Origin: Acidaminococcales bacterium
Lineage (GTDB): Bacteria > Bacillota > Negativicutes > Acidaminococcales > JAISLQ01
Assembly: GCA_031275255.1 (NCBI GenBank)
Contig: JAISPA010000199.1
Location: forward strand, 1 to 6,817
Direction of reading: 5' to 3'
DNA: 6,817 nt
Part shown: positions 1 through 5,822 of the stretch, piece after piece
How positions within the stretch are numbered: the stretch's first letter is position 1
Layout of the letters: each line of letters opens with the position of its first letter
Program-made: the position numbers and the translations under genes
The notes under the pieces: model-generated
Database searches by the model: none
What the model was told of the DNA's origin: nothing
The model's input: only the letters and a program-made list of their open reading frames with translations

Positions 1-1
1 C

Positions 2-238
2 AAAGAGCGCAAGCCTTTGCTGCTGGCCTTTAGAGAAACTCCCTTCCATGCCGGTCATATTGAGCTCATGCGCCAGGCCGCTAGAAACGGTGCAATCATT
101 GCTCCGCCCGTGCCGGCCTTTTACAATCGGCCGGCTACCATCGCCGAATTAGTTGACCATACCGTAGGTCGCTATCTTGACCTACTGGGGTTTAGTGTTC
201 CAAGCGCTAAACGCTGGCAAGGCGTAAACAAAAATTGA
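2..238 (+). CDS. ubiX: UbiX-type flavin prenyltransferase, 3' fragment
   Basis: The visible 78 residues are the C-terminal part of a UbiX/Pad1-family enzyme, which joins a dimethylallyl group to FMN to make prenylated FMN, the cofactor of UbiD-type (de)carboxylases. The reading frame is open from base 2 and ends in TGA at 236-238, so the start lies to the left of the window; a TTG at 17 is only an internal Leu codon. Family hallmarks visible are RETP (residues 11-14 of the fragment), the proline-rich APPVPAFYNRP stretch, and DHTVGRYLDLLG near the end. In characterised UbiX the Arg-Glu of RETP, the Tyr of FYNRP and the Arg of VGR contact the prenyl phosphate, and all are kept here. The tail ends AKRWQGVNKN, as in many UbiX proteins. 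No UbiD partner is visible. The gene converges on the GNAT gene and is not part of the transporter operon. Confidence 0.93.
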   Translation, partial: KERKPLLLAFRETPFHAGHIELMRQAARNGAIIAPPVPAFYNRPATIAELVDHTVGRYLDLLGFSVPSAKRWQGVNKN

Positions 239-450
239 ACACAGAGCTAACCCCCTCCGACAAACATAGCTTACCCATTCGAGGACTGGCATGGTTTGCT
301 CTTCCGAGGACCAGCAGCTATACTGTTCCTCAGCTAAAATCGTGGCATCTTTGCAGCTAATTTGCCACACTACTTTGTTAATGCAGTCTCGTTCAAAAAT
401 ACGCTTAATGTAAAACTGCTTGTGCCTGTTTTGTGGTGAGGATCAAGCAG
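239..450. other. Non-coding convergent intergenic region
   Basis: This 212-base gap lies between the stop of the UbiX gene (+) and the stop of the GNAT gene (-). I see no credible gene in it. It is visibly poorer in G and C than its neighbours. It contains a 6-bp inverted repeat (GTGGCA at 342-347 and TGCCAC at 363-368, 15-base loop), three copies of CAGCTA (315-320, 331-336, 354-359), and an 8-bp inverted repeat at its right end that is listed separately as a terminator candidate. Read on the minus strand, the 6-bp hairpin is followed after two bases by TTTT, so it could be a weak second terminator for the leftward operon. Confidence 0.6.
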
Positions 451-464
451 TCATATTTTTTTTT
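415..464 (+). terminator. Candidate intrinsic terminator at the convergent gene junction
   Basis: ACTGCTTG (415-422) and CAAGCAGT (444-451) form a perfect 8-bp stem around a 21-base loop. On the plus strand the stem is followed, four bases later, by nine T residues (456-464), as expected of a rho-independent terminator for the UbiX gene. On the minus strand the same stem is followed only by a short TTTA, so it would be weak in that direction. The right arm ends on the GNAT stop codon and the T-tract lies inside the last GNAT codons. The long loop and the gap before the T-tract reduce confidence. Confidence 0.4.
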
Positions 465-906
465 GTAACATAATAAGATTTGTCTTTTGCCAGTTTGTTT
501 TATGATAAAAAGCCAGAGCGCCCGCGTTGCCTATGTCTGCCGCCAGGTCAAGTCTTTTGGCGCCGACAGTTTCCGCCCAGCTGCCTACGGCAGATAGCAG
601 CGTGCTACCCAATTGTTTACCCTGATGTCCGGGCAGGATTACAACATCTTCAATGAGCGCCTTGTAACCGCCTTCCGCAGTTGAGATGACGAGTTGGGCG
701 CTGCACATTCCGACCGGGAGGTTATTGCGCCTGATTACGAAAACGCGGGAACGGCTGTCCGCAAGAAGCAAGTTCAGACCAGCAATCTGCTTTTGCCTGT
801 CGGCGTGAAAATCTTTTTCCAAAGAAAAAATAATGGCAATCATATCCGCCAGCGCTTCTATATCGGCGGCTGCGGCCAGATTTATACTGTATTCATCTTT
901 TGCCAA
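451..906 (-). CDS. GNAT-family N-acetyltransferase
   Basis: This is a single-domain GNAT acetyltransferase, which moves an acetyl group from acetyl-CoA to an amine. The fold begins at INLAAAADIEALADMI and carries the acetyl-CoA-binding motif A as IEDVVILPGHQGKQLGSTLL, followed by the usual C-terminal FYHKTNW, equivalent to the family's FYxKxGF. The motif reads QGKQLG rather than the common QGKGLG; the same KQLG form is known in glucosamine-phosphate acetyltransferases, so an active enzyme is expected. The substrate cannot be told. I chose the TTG at 906 because GGGAAG lies nine bases upstream (916-921) and because it puts the first strand of the fold about five residues in, giving 151 residues. 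A GTG at 957 would give 168 residues but has no Shine-Dalgarno sequence. With that GTG start the gene begins 13 bases after the M20 hydrolase stop, so the two are probably cotranscribed. Confidence 0.85.
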   Translation of the reverse strand: MAKDEYSINLAAAADIEALADMIAIIFSLEKDFHADRQKQIAGLNLLLADSRSRVFVIRRNNLPVGMCSAQLVISTAEGGYKALIEDVVILPGHQGKQLGSTLLSAVGSWAETVGAKRLDLAADIGNAGALAFYHKTNWQKTNLIMLQKKI

Positions 907-970
907 AATAAAAAACTTCCCAACCGCCAGTCGCCGTAAAAGCAAATGCCGATACACCGCTTTTATGCAA

Positions 971-2119
971 TCAGATTTTAAAAGCGCTGACGAAATTCTT
1001 ATAAACTTCTATCGCGGTAAAATATTTCTCCAATATTATGTGTTCGTCCGGCTGATGCGCCTGTTTGTCGTCGCCCGGCCCGTAAATGGCCAGGGGAAGT
1101 ATTTTGCCGTCAAGCAGGGTGGACGCGTCGGTGTAATAATTTACGCCGCGCTTGATCAATGTTTTGCCGGCGGCCGCTTCAAGCGCCTGAACAATATGGT
1201 GTTCTTTAACGCCCTCCACCGGCAGGGCGCTGGTCAAAAATTCATACTGCGCGCAAAAATCGGCGTCGCCTGCCGCGGCTTTTGCCAAGGCGGCGTCAAC
1301 GAAATCTCTGATATCTTTTTCCGTTTGCCCGGGAATTGTCCTTATGTCAATTGTGCAAACGCAGGAGTCGGGAACGACGTTCACCGCCACACCGCCCTGA
1401 ATGCTGTTGACGCTGAAAGTAGGGCTGCCCAGCAGCGGATTGGGTAGACAGGCAAAACTTTGCGCGTTTAGTATGTGGATGAATTTGGCCATGCCGTTGA
1501 CGGCGTTAACGCCCAAATGCGGCATGGAGCCGTGAGCCGTTTTACCGCGTGCGGTTACTTTCAGCCACATGGCGCCTTTATGGGCGAGCAGAATATCACT
1601 GTTGCTCGGCTCTCCCACTAACACAGCGCCTATATCGGACATACCGCCGCTTTTTACAAAAGCGGCCGCCCCCCGGCGTGAAACTTCCTCGTCGGCCGTA
1701 GCCAGAAAAACGACGTCCTGTTCGGGGGTTAAGCCTTCCCGGCGCAAGAGTATCAGGGCATACAGCATGGCGGCCACGGAACTTTTCATATCGGCAATAC
1801 CCCGTCCGTATACCAAGCCGTTTTCACTTTCGCAGGCAAACGGTTCATGTCGCCATTTCATTTCACCGACCGGAACCGTATCAAGGTGTCCGGTCAGCAG
1901 CAGGGCGGGGGAGGCCGTTTCGCCTTTAAGACGAAATACCAGGTTGGCACGCCCGGGAGCGAATTCATCTACCTTGGCATCTATTTTGTTTTCCTTTAAA
2001 AAACTTTGCAGTTGTCTGGCCAGAACAACCTCGTTGCCCGGAGGATTTACCGTCCGGCATTTTACCGTTTGCCGGAGCAAGTCAAAAGCCTCGTTTTCAT
2101 CAAATTTATGTTTACCCAT
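971..2119 (-). CDS. M20-family metallo-hydrolase (ArgE/DapE-like deacylase or peptidase)
   Basis: This is a complete M20 metallo-hydrolase of 382 residues, a cytoplasmic two-metal enzyme class that removes acyl groups from amino acids or cleaves small peptides. The metal ligands and catalytic residues are all visible: His79 in GHLDTVPVG, Asp110 in GRGIADMKSS, Glu144-Glu145 in ADEE, Glu170 in GEPS, and His355 in AHQPDE. The inserted lid/dimerisation domain starts near residue 185 with its conserved GKTAHGSMPHLGVNA (His196). The pattern fits the ArgE/DapE/ACY1 group, but motifs alone do not separate acetylornithine deacetylase, succinyl-diaminopimelate desuccinylase, aminoacylase and dipeptidase. 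The ATG at 2119 is chosen because AAAGGA (2129-2134) sits nine bases upstream; the in-frame GTG at 2137 would add six residues without a ribosome binding site. The gene lies 81 bases after livF on the same strand, suggesting it acts on something the transporter imports. That is inference. Confidence 0.92.
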   Translation of the reverse strand: MGKHKFDENEAFDLLRQTVKCRTVNPPGNEVVLARQLQSFLKENKIDAKVDEFAPGRANLVFRLKGETASPALLLTGHLDTVPVGEMKWRHEPFACESENGLVYGRGIADMKSSVAAMLYALILLRREGLTPEQDVVFLATADEEVSRRGAAAFVKSGGMSDIGAVLVGEPSNSDILLAHKGAMWLKVTARGKTAHGSMPHLGVNAVNGMAKFIHILNAQSFACLPNPLLGSPTFSVNSIQGGVAVNVVPDSCVCTIDIRTIPGQTEKDIRDFVDAALAKAAAGDADFCAQYEFLTSALPVEGVKEHHIVQALEAAAGKTLIKRGVNYYTDASTLLDGKILPLAIYGPGDDKQAHQPDEHIILEKYFTAIEVYKNFVSAFKI

Positions 2120-2128
2120 GCCAGCCAA

Positions 2129-2134
2129 TCCTTT
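2129..2134 (-). promoter_or_regulatory. Ribosome binding site of the M20 hydrolase
   Basis: AAAGGA on the minus strand, nine bases before the ATG at 2119. It lies inside the longer possible reading frame from the GTG at 2137, and so decides in favour of the shorter start. Confidence 0.7.
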
Positions 2135-2200
2135 CACATACCGATTAGCGTTGAACTAACCCGCGGCGGGAGCCTGATCTTTCGCTGAAGGAAGCCCGGT

Positions 2201-2920
2201 TCAATGCGCCTGTTCGGTTGATTTTAAATAAATATCTTTCAGTCTGGCCTTGGCTTCGGGCGTATTTTCCGTACAGGAAGCCAATACCTGGCCTTTTTGC
2301 AACAGATAGGCCCGATCCGCCATAGCCAGCGCTTTGAAAGCGTTCTGCTCGATCAGCAGGACGGTGGTCCCGTCTTTGTTTATTTGTCTGATGGTCGCGA
2401 AAATATCGTTTACGATCAACGGCGCCAATCCCAGGGAGGGTTCATCCATAAGGACTATTTGCGGGTCGCTCATCAGGGCGCGGCTGATGGAGAGCATCTG
2501 CTGTTCGCCGCCGCTCATCGTCCCGGCGTTTTGCGAGCGGCGCTCGGCGAGACGCGGGAACATCGTATAAGCACGTTCAAGATTGCGAGCTATATTGGCT
2601 TTATTCTTGCTGCAGGAGGCGCCTACCAGAAGATTTTCTTCTACCGTCATTTTCGGGAATACGCGTCGGCCTTCAGGCACTACGCCGATGCCACGGCTTA
2701 CGATCGCTTCCGTCGGCAGCCCGCGGATGCTGGCGTCGTTAAAGAGTATGTCGCCGGCGGACGGTTTGACAAAGCCCAAAACAGTGTTTATGGTTGTGGT
2801 TTTGCCGGCGCCGTTGCTGCCAAGCAGGCAGGTTATGCTGCCTTTGGGTATTTCTATGATCACGTTTTTAAGGACAGGCACGGAACCGTAAAAAGTGGAA
2901 ACGTCGATGATCGTCAGCAT
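2201..2920 (-). CDS. livF: HAAT-family ABC transporter ATPase, LivF type
   Basis: This is the second ATPase of a branched-chain (hydrophobic) amino acid ABC importer, acting at the inner face of the cytoplasmic membrane with LivG to power LivH and LivM. At 239 residues it has the usual LivF length. Visible motifs in order are Walker A GSNGAGKT (34-41), the LivF-type VPEGRRVFP segment (81-89) in the Q-loop region, the ABC signature MSGGEQQ (135-141), Walker B IVLMDEPS (155-162), and IEQN (190-193), where LivF proteins carry Gln in place of the usual switch His. These features separate LivF from LivG. The start ATG shares its A with the last base of the livG TAA stop (TAATG), and AGGAGG lies ten bases upstream within the end of livG, so the two are translationally coupled. 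It is the last transporter gene of the operon. Confidence 0.96.
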   Translation of the reverse strand: MLTIIDVSTFYGSVPVLKNVIIEIPKGSITCLLGSNGAGKTTTINTVLGFVKPSAGDILFNDASIRGLPTEAIVSRGIGVVPEGRRVFPKMTVEENLLVGASCSKNKANIARNLERAYTMFPRLAERRSQNAGTMSGGEQQMLSISRALMSDPQIVLMDEPSLGLAPLIVNDIFATIRQINKDGTTVLLIEQNAFKALAMADRAYLLQKGQVLASCTENTPEAKARLKDIYLKSTEQAH

Positions 2921-3699
2921 TAGCGGCCGTCCTCCTGTCCCAAGTAAGCGTTGATCACCTGTTCGTTACCTGCGATATCGGCAAAAGTGCCGTAAGCGAT
3001 GCTTTCCCCGTAGTTTAAAACCATTACCTTGTCTACCAGCCCTTTGATAAAACCCATGTCGTGTTCAACGACAATTATTGACAAATCAGGTATGGATTTT
3101 TTGACTTTCAAGAGGTCGTTCATCAGGCGTTCGGTTTCCAGGCTGTCCATACCGGCGGACGGTTCGTCCAAAAGCAGCACTTTCGGCCTGGAAGCTATGG
3201 CCCGGCAGATTTCCAGCCGCCGGCGGTCGGCGTAAGGCAGATCTTTGGCGATTTTGTCGGCCTGGTTTAGCAACAGGGAACCAAAAATGCCCATTATATC
3301 CATAGCCTTCGTTATGGCCTGCGTTTGCAGCGCTTTTTCTTTGGCGGGAGCGAAAATAGCGCCGAAAATGGAAGCCGTTCTGGTTTCTTCCAGGCCCATG
3401 ATAATATTTTCCACAACATTCAAATTCCAGAACAGCCGGCCGTTTTGAAAAGTCCTGGCGATACCGAGATTAAAAATTTTATTGGCCGGCAAACCTTGGA
3501 TAGGCGCTCCGTTTAGGGCGATAGTCCCGGCGGACGGCTGATAGATACCTGATAATAAATTAAACAGGGTGGTTTTACCGGAGCCGTTTGGGCCAATGAT
3601 ACCGAGCATTTCCCCGGCGGCAAGCGAAAAACTTACTTTGCTGACCGCGGTTACGCCGCCGAAATTGATCGTGAGGTCTTTGACCGACAAAAGCTCCAT
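2920..3699 (-). CDS. livG: HAAT-family ABC transporter ATPase, LivG type
   Basis: This is the first ATPase of the importer, 259 residues, normal for LivG. It shows Walker A GPNGSGKTT (36-44), the Q-loop RTFQN (Gln85), the LivG-type long helical insert around residues 105-150, Walker B VLLLDEPSAGMD (174-185) and the switch His213 in VVEHD. The C-terminal part contains GESIAYGTFADI, typical of LivG. The ABC signature reads LPYADRRRLEI (154-164). LivG proteins usually have L-S/P-Y-G-x-Q at this point, so here the signature glycine is Ala157 and the glutamine is Arg159. The other catalytic motifs are intact, so I expect an active ATPase. The ATG directly abuts the livM stop and is preceded by GGGAGG (3708-3713) eight bases upstream. 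Confidence 0.96.
   Translation of the reverse strand: MELLSVKDLTINFGGVTAVSKVSFSLAAGEMLGIIGPNGSGKTTLFNLLSGIYQPSAGTIALNGAPIQGLPANKIFNLGIARTFQNGRLFWNLNVVENIIMGLEETRTASIFGAIFAPAKEKALQTQAITKAMDIMGIFGSLLLNQADKIAKDLPYADRRRLEICRAIASRPKVLLLDEPSAGMDSLETERLMNDLLKVKKSIPDLSIIVVEHDMGFIKGLVDKVMVLNYGESIAYGTFADIAGNEQVINAYLGQEDGR
2931..2936 (-). promoter_or_regulatory. Ribosome binding site of livF
   Basis: A perfect AGGAGG on the minus strand ten bases before the livF ATG, embedded in the last codons of livG. With the overlapping TAATG it supports coupled translation of the two ATPases in matched amounts. Confidence 0.75.
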
Positions 3700-4851
3700 T
3701 TATCCGGCCTCCCGTGGGAAGGCTTTAAAAATGCGGCGTTTGAAGGGTACAAGACCTTCGCGCATAAACAACAGGCATAAAACAATTATCAGGCCATAGA
3801 AGAACACCCGATAATCCTCAAAAGCCCGGAATTTTTCGGGAAAAATAGAAAGGGCAAAAGCCCCGAGCAAAGCGCCCGGGATGGAATCCAGCCCTCCCAG
3901 GATAATCATGCTGATAATGATGACCGACAAAGAATAACCGAAATTTTCCGGAGCGATGAAGTTGATCATAGCGGCGTACAATCCGCCCGCCAGACCGCCG
4001 AAAAAGGCGCTGATAGCGAAAGCGTATAATTTATAGCTGGTAAGGTTCATGCCGTAACATTGCACGGCCAATTGGTCTTCGCGCATCGCGTTCAGCGACA
4101 GCCCCAAGAAAGAATTACTGAGTTTATACAAAACAACTGTGGAGAAAATCAAAACAGCCAGGCACAAATAATAGAAGTTGGCTAAATAACTCATGGAGGT
4201 AAAGCCGAGATTCATGACCGTACCCAGATCATAACCGAAAATTACCGGCGAGGGTATGTCGATCAGGCCGTTGGTGCCGCCGGTAACGCTTTCGGTATTA
4301 AGAATAAGTTCCTGGACGATAAGGCCGAAAGCGATAGTGACCAAAGCCAGATAATGGCCTTTGACCCGCAGCGCCGGCAACCCTAAAATGATGCCGAACA
4401 GGCAGGCCATGGCGCCGGACAGGGGCAGGGCGATCCAAAAACTTACGCCAAGTTTCAAGGTGAGAAGGCCGACGGTATAAGCGCCCACCGCTTCAAAAGC
4501 GGCGTATCCCAGACAGATCAGCCCGGCGCGCCCGGTCATGAAATTAAGGCCAACGGCCATTATAGCGTGCAGTATGGCAAAGTTGATAACCTGCAGCCAA
4601 TAGGGGTCGCCGTTGACGATGAAAGGAAAAGTCAGGGCGAGCAAAGCCGCAATTAAGCCAACTTGTTTGATGTTGTCGGCGTAAAGTGAAGACAGTTTTT
4701 GCGTTTGCAGTGGAAATTTCTTTTTATAAACAACCGCGCCAAAGAAAAGCGCCAATAAATAGCCAACTACCGCCAAAGGATCTTCAATAACGATAAAAGC
4801 AAGAAAAAGCGCGTAAACGATAAGTTCTGACAATAATATATAAGTATTCAC
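3700..4851 (-). CDS. livM: HAAT-family ABC transporter permease, LivM type
   Basis: This is the second membrane subunit of the importer, 383 residues. The LivM core starts near residue 62 and includes GLNFMTGRAGLICLGYAAFEAVGAYT (about 101-126), LPALRVKGHYLALVTIAFGLI (158-178) and the cytoplasmic coupling loop LNAMREDQLAVQCYGMNLTSYKL (253-275), where the ATPases dock. The conserved LGGLDSIPGALLGAF lies at 318-332, and a basic tail (KRRIFK) follows the last membrane segment. Ahead of the core is an extension of about 60 residues that looks like two further membrane helices (about 5-22 and 26-42) followed by a KKK stop-transfer patch; the E. coli LivM is also N-terminally extended. The start is GTG at 4851, with AGGGGGG (4863-4869) overlapping the livH stop as a somewhat distant ribosome binding site. 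It runs directly into livG. Confidence 0.94.
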   Translation of the reverse strand: MNTYILLSELIVYALFLAFIVIEDPLAVVGYLLALFFGAVVYKKKFPLQTQKLSSLYADNIKQVGLIAALLALTFPFIVNGDPYWLQVINFAILHAIMAVGLNFMTGRAGLICLGYAAFEAVGAYTVGLLTLKLGVSFWIALPLSGAMACLFGIILGLPALRVKGHYLALVTIAFGLIVQELILNTESVTGGTNGLIDIPSPVIFGYDLGTVMNLGFTSMSYLANFYYLCLAVLIFSTVVLYKLSNSFLGLSLNAMREDQLAVQCYGMNLTSYKLYAFAISAFFGGLAGGLYAAMINFIAPENFGYSLSVIIISMIILGGLDSIPGALLGAFALSIFPEKFRAFEDYRVFFYGLIIVLCLLFMREGLVPFKRRIFKAFPREAG

Positions 4852-4867
4852 CGCTCAATTTGCCCCC

Positions 4868-5791
4868 CTACACTTTTTCATAAGCGCGTTCGCCGAACAA
4901 TCCGGCCGGGCGGAAAACCAGGCAGATTATCACGATCAGGAAGCTGATCAGGTCTTGATAACTTGACCCGTCAGGAACGACGCTCACTACTAGTATTTCC
5001 AGAAAACCCAGCAGGAGGCCGCCCACGATCGCGCCGTAAATATTGCCCAAACCACCCACTACCGCGGAAGCAAACCCTTTAATACTGGCGGCGAAACCCA
5101 TGTTGAACTTTATAATGCCGTAAGCCATGCCGTTCATCAATCCGGCCACTGCTCCCAGCGCCGACCCGAGAACAAGCGTTACCACGAAAACGAGTTTGAC
5201 GTTGACGCCCATCATCATGGCGGCCTCTCTGTCCTGGGCGGTGGCGCGGATATACCGCCCGAACACAGTTTTTTCAATAAAATAATACATACCGCTTATG
5301 AGCAGCGCGGACAGGCAGATGCACAGCAAGGTTTCCGCCTTGATCAATACGCCGCCCGCCGTAAGGCTGTTCATAAAAATCAGTTGCGGAAAAGGCTGGG
5401 GGTTTCTCCCGTTCGGCACGAAAAGCATTACCGCCTCCCGCACCACGATGGACGCGCCCAAAGTTATGAGCAAGGTCATAATGTCGGGTGTGCCGCGCAT
5501 CGGCCTGACGATGAATTTTTCCAGCGCGGCGCCGAACAATGCCCCGGTGATCAGCACTACGGCTAAAACGAGAAGGACAAACAGAACCGTGCCGGGGGTA
5601 AAGCCGGCGGCGGCGAAAACGCCGCCGCCGATCATCGCCGCGAAAGCTCCTAACATGAACACTTCGCCGTGGGCGAAGTTCACTACTTCAATGACGCCGA
5701 AAAACAACGTGAACCCCACGGCGATCAAAGCATACATGATGCCTAAGCTCAAAGCGTTGAAAAACTGCTGAACGATTACTTCTCCCGCCAT
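4868..5791 (-). CDS. livH: HAAT-family ABC transporter permease, LivH type
   Basis: This is the first membrane subunit of the importer, 307 residues. The classic LivH opening is present: FFNALSLGIMYALIAVGFTLFFGVIEVVNFAHGEVFMLGAF (10-50). Other family segments are RPMRGTPDIMTLLITLGAS (96-114), the coupling loop RATAQDREAAMMMGVNVKLV (182-201), the KGFASAVVGGLGNIYGAIVGG segment (238-258), and the ending VFRPAGLFGER. I count about eight hydrophobic segments by eye. The ATG at 5791 is preferred because GGGGGT (5796-5801) lies four bases upstream and it matches the family's start; a TTG at 5812 would add seven residues (31 bases shrink to 10 between livK and livH) without a ribosome binding site. 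Two strong inverted repeats fall early in this gene and are listed separately. Confidence 0.95.
   Translation of the reverse strand: MAGEVIVQQFFNALSLGIMYALIAVGFTLFFGVIEVVNFAHGEVFMLGAFAAMIGGGVFAAAGFTPGTVLFVLLVLAVVLITGALFGAALEKFIVRPMRGTPDIMTLLITLGASIVVREAVMLFVPNGRNPQPFPQLIFMNSLTAGGVLIKAETLLCICLSALLISGMYYFIEKTVFGRYIRATAQDREAAMMMGVNVKLVFVVTLVLGSALGAVAGLMNGMAYGIIKFNMGFAASIKGFASAVVGGLGNIYGAIVGGLLLGFLEILVVSVVPDGSSYQDLISFLIVIICLVFRPAGLFGERAYEKV
5605..5630 (-). repeat. Perfect 11-bp inverted repeat with 4-base loop inside livH
   Basis: Arms at 5605-5615 (CGGCGGCGGCG) and 5620-5630 (CGCCGCCGCCG) are perfectly complementary and separated by four bases, so the livH mRNA can form a very GC-rich hairpin with a UUUU loop. 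It encodes Gly-Gly-Gly-Val-Phe-Ala-Ala-Ala-Gly (livH residues 55-63), and the symmetry of GGC and GCC codons is enough to create it. It lacks a following U-tract, so it is not a terminator. Confidence 0.8.
5661..5679 (-). repeat. Perfect 8-bp inverted repeat inside livH
   Basis: ACTTCGCC (5661-5668) and GGCGAAGT (5672-5679) flank a three-base loop. It lies over the codons for the conserved NFAHGEV motif of LivH (residues 38-44), so protein conservation may explain it. It sits about 30 bases upstream, in the transcript, of the 11-bp hairpin. Confidence 0.7.
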
Positions 5792-5822
5792 TTTTACCCC
5801 CAAATGTTTCAAAAGAACTTAT

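Noticed and set aside
182..370. A 62-residue minus-strand open frame covering the UbiX end and the intergenic gap.
   Set aside because: It starts from GTG, overlaps the end of the well-supported UbiX gene and has no recognisable domain. Its sequence is low in complexity and rich in Cys and Trp, as random frames can be.
2156..2172. GC-rich near-palindrome (CCCGCGGCGGG) in the livF-M20 spacer as a possible terminator or operator.
   Set aside because: The self-complementary part is short, no T-run follows on the minus strand, and no promoter-like boxes can be placed confidently around it.
833..2923. Long plus-strand open frames opposite the GNAT, M20 and livF genes (up to about 208 residues).
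   Set aside because: They are antisense to genes with clear family motifs, show no domain of their own, and arise from GC-rich codon use on the coding strand.
2754..3537. Three identical copies of CCGGCGGACGG (2754-2764, 3152-3162, 3527-3537), looking like a dispersed repeat.
   Set aside because: All three encode Pro-Ser-Ala-Gly with the same codons, in the ABC ATPase motifs of livF (KPSAGD) and livG (EPSAGM, QPSAGT). Protein conservation plus codon preference explains them.
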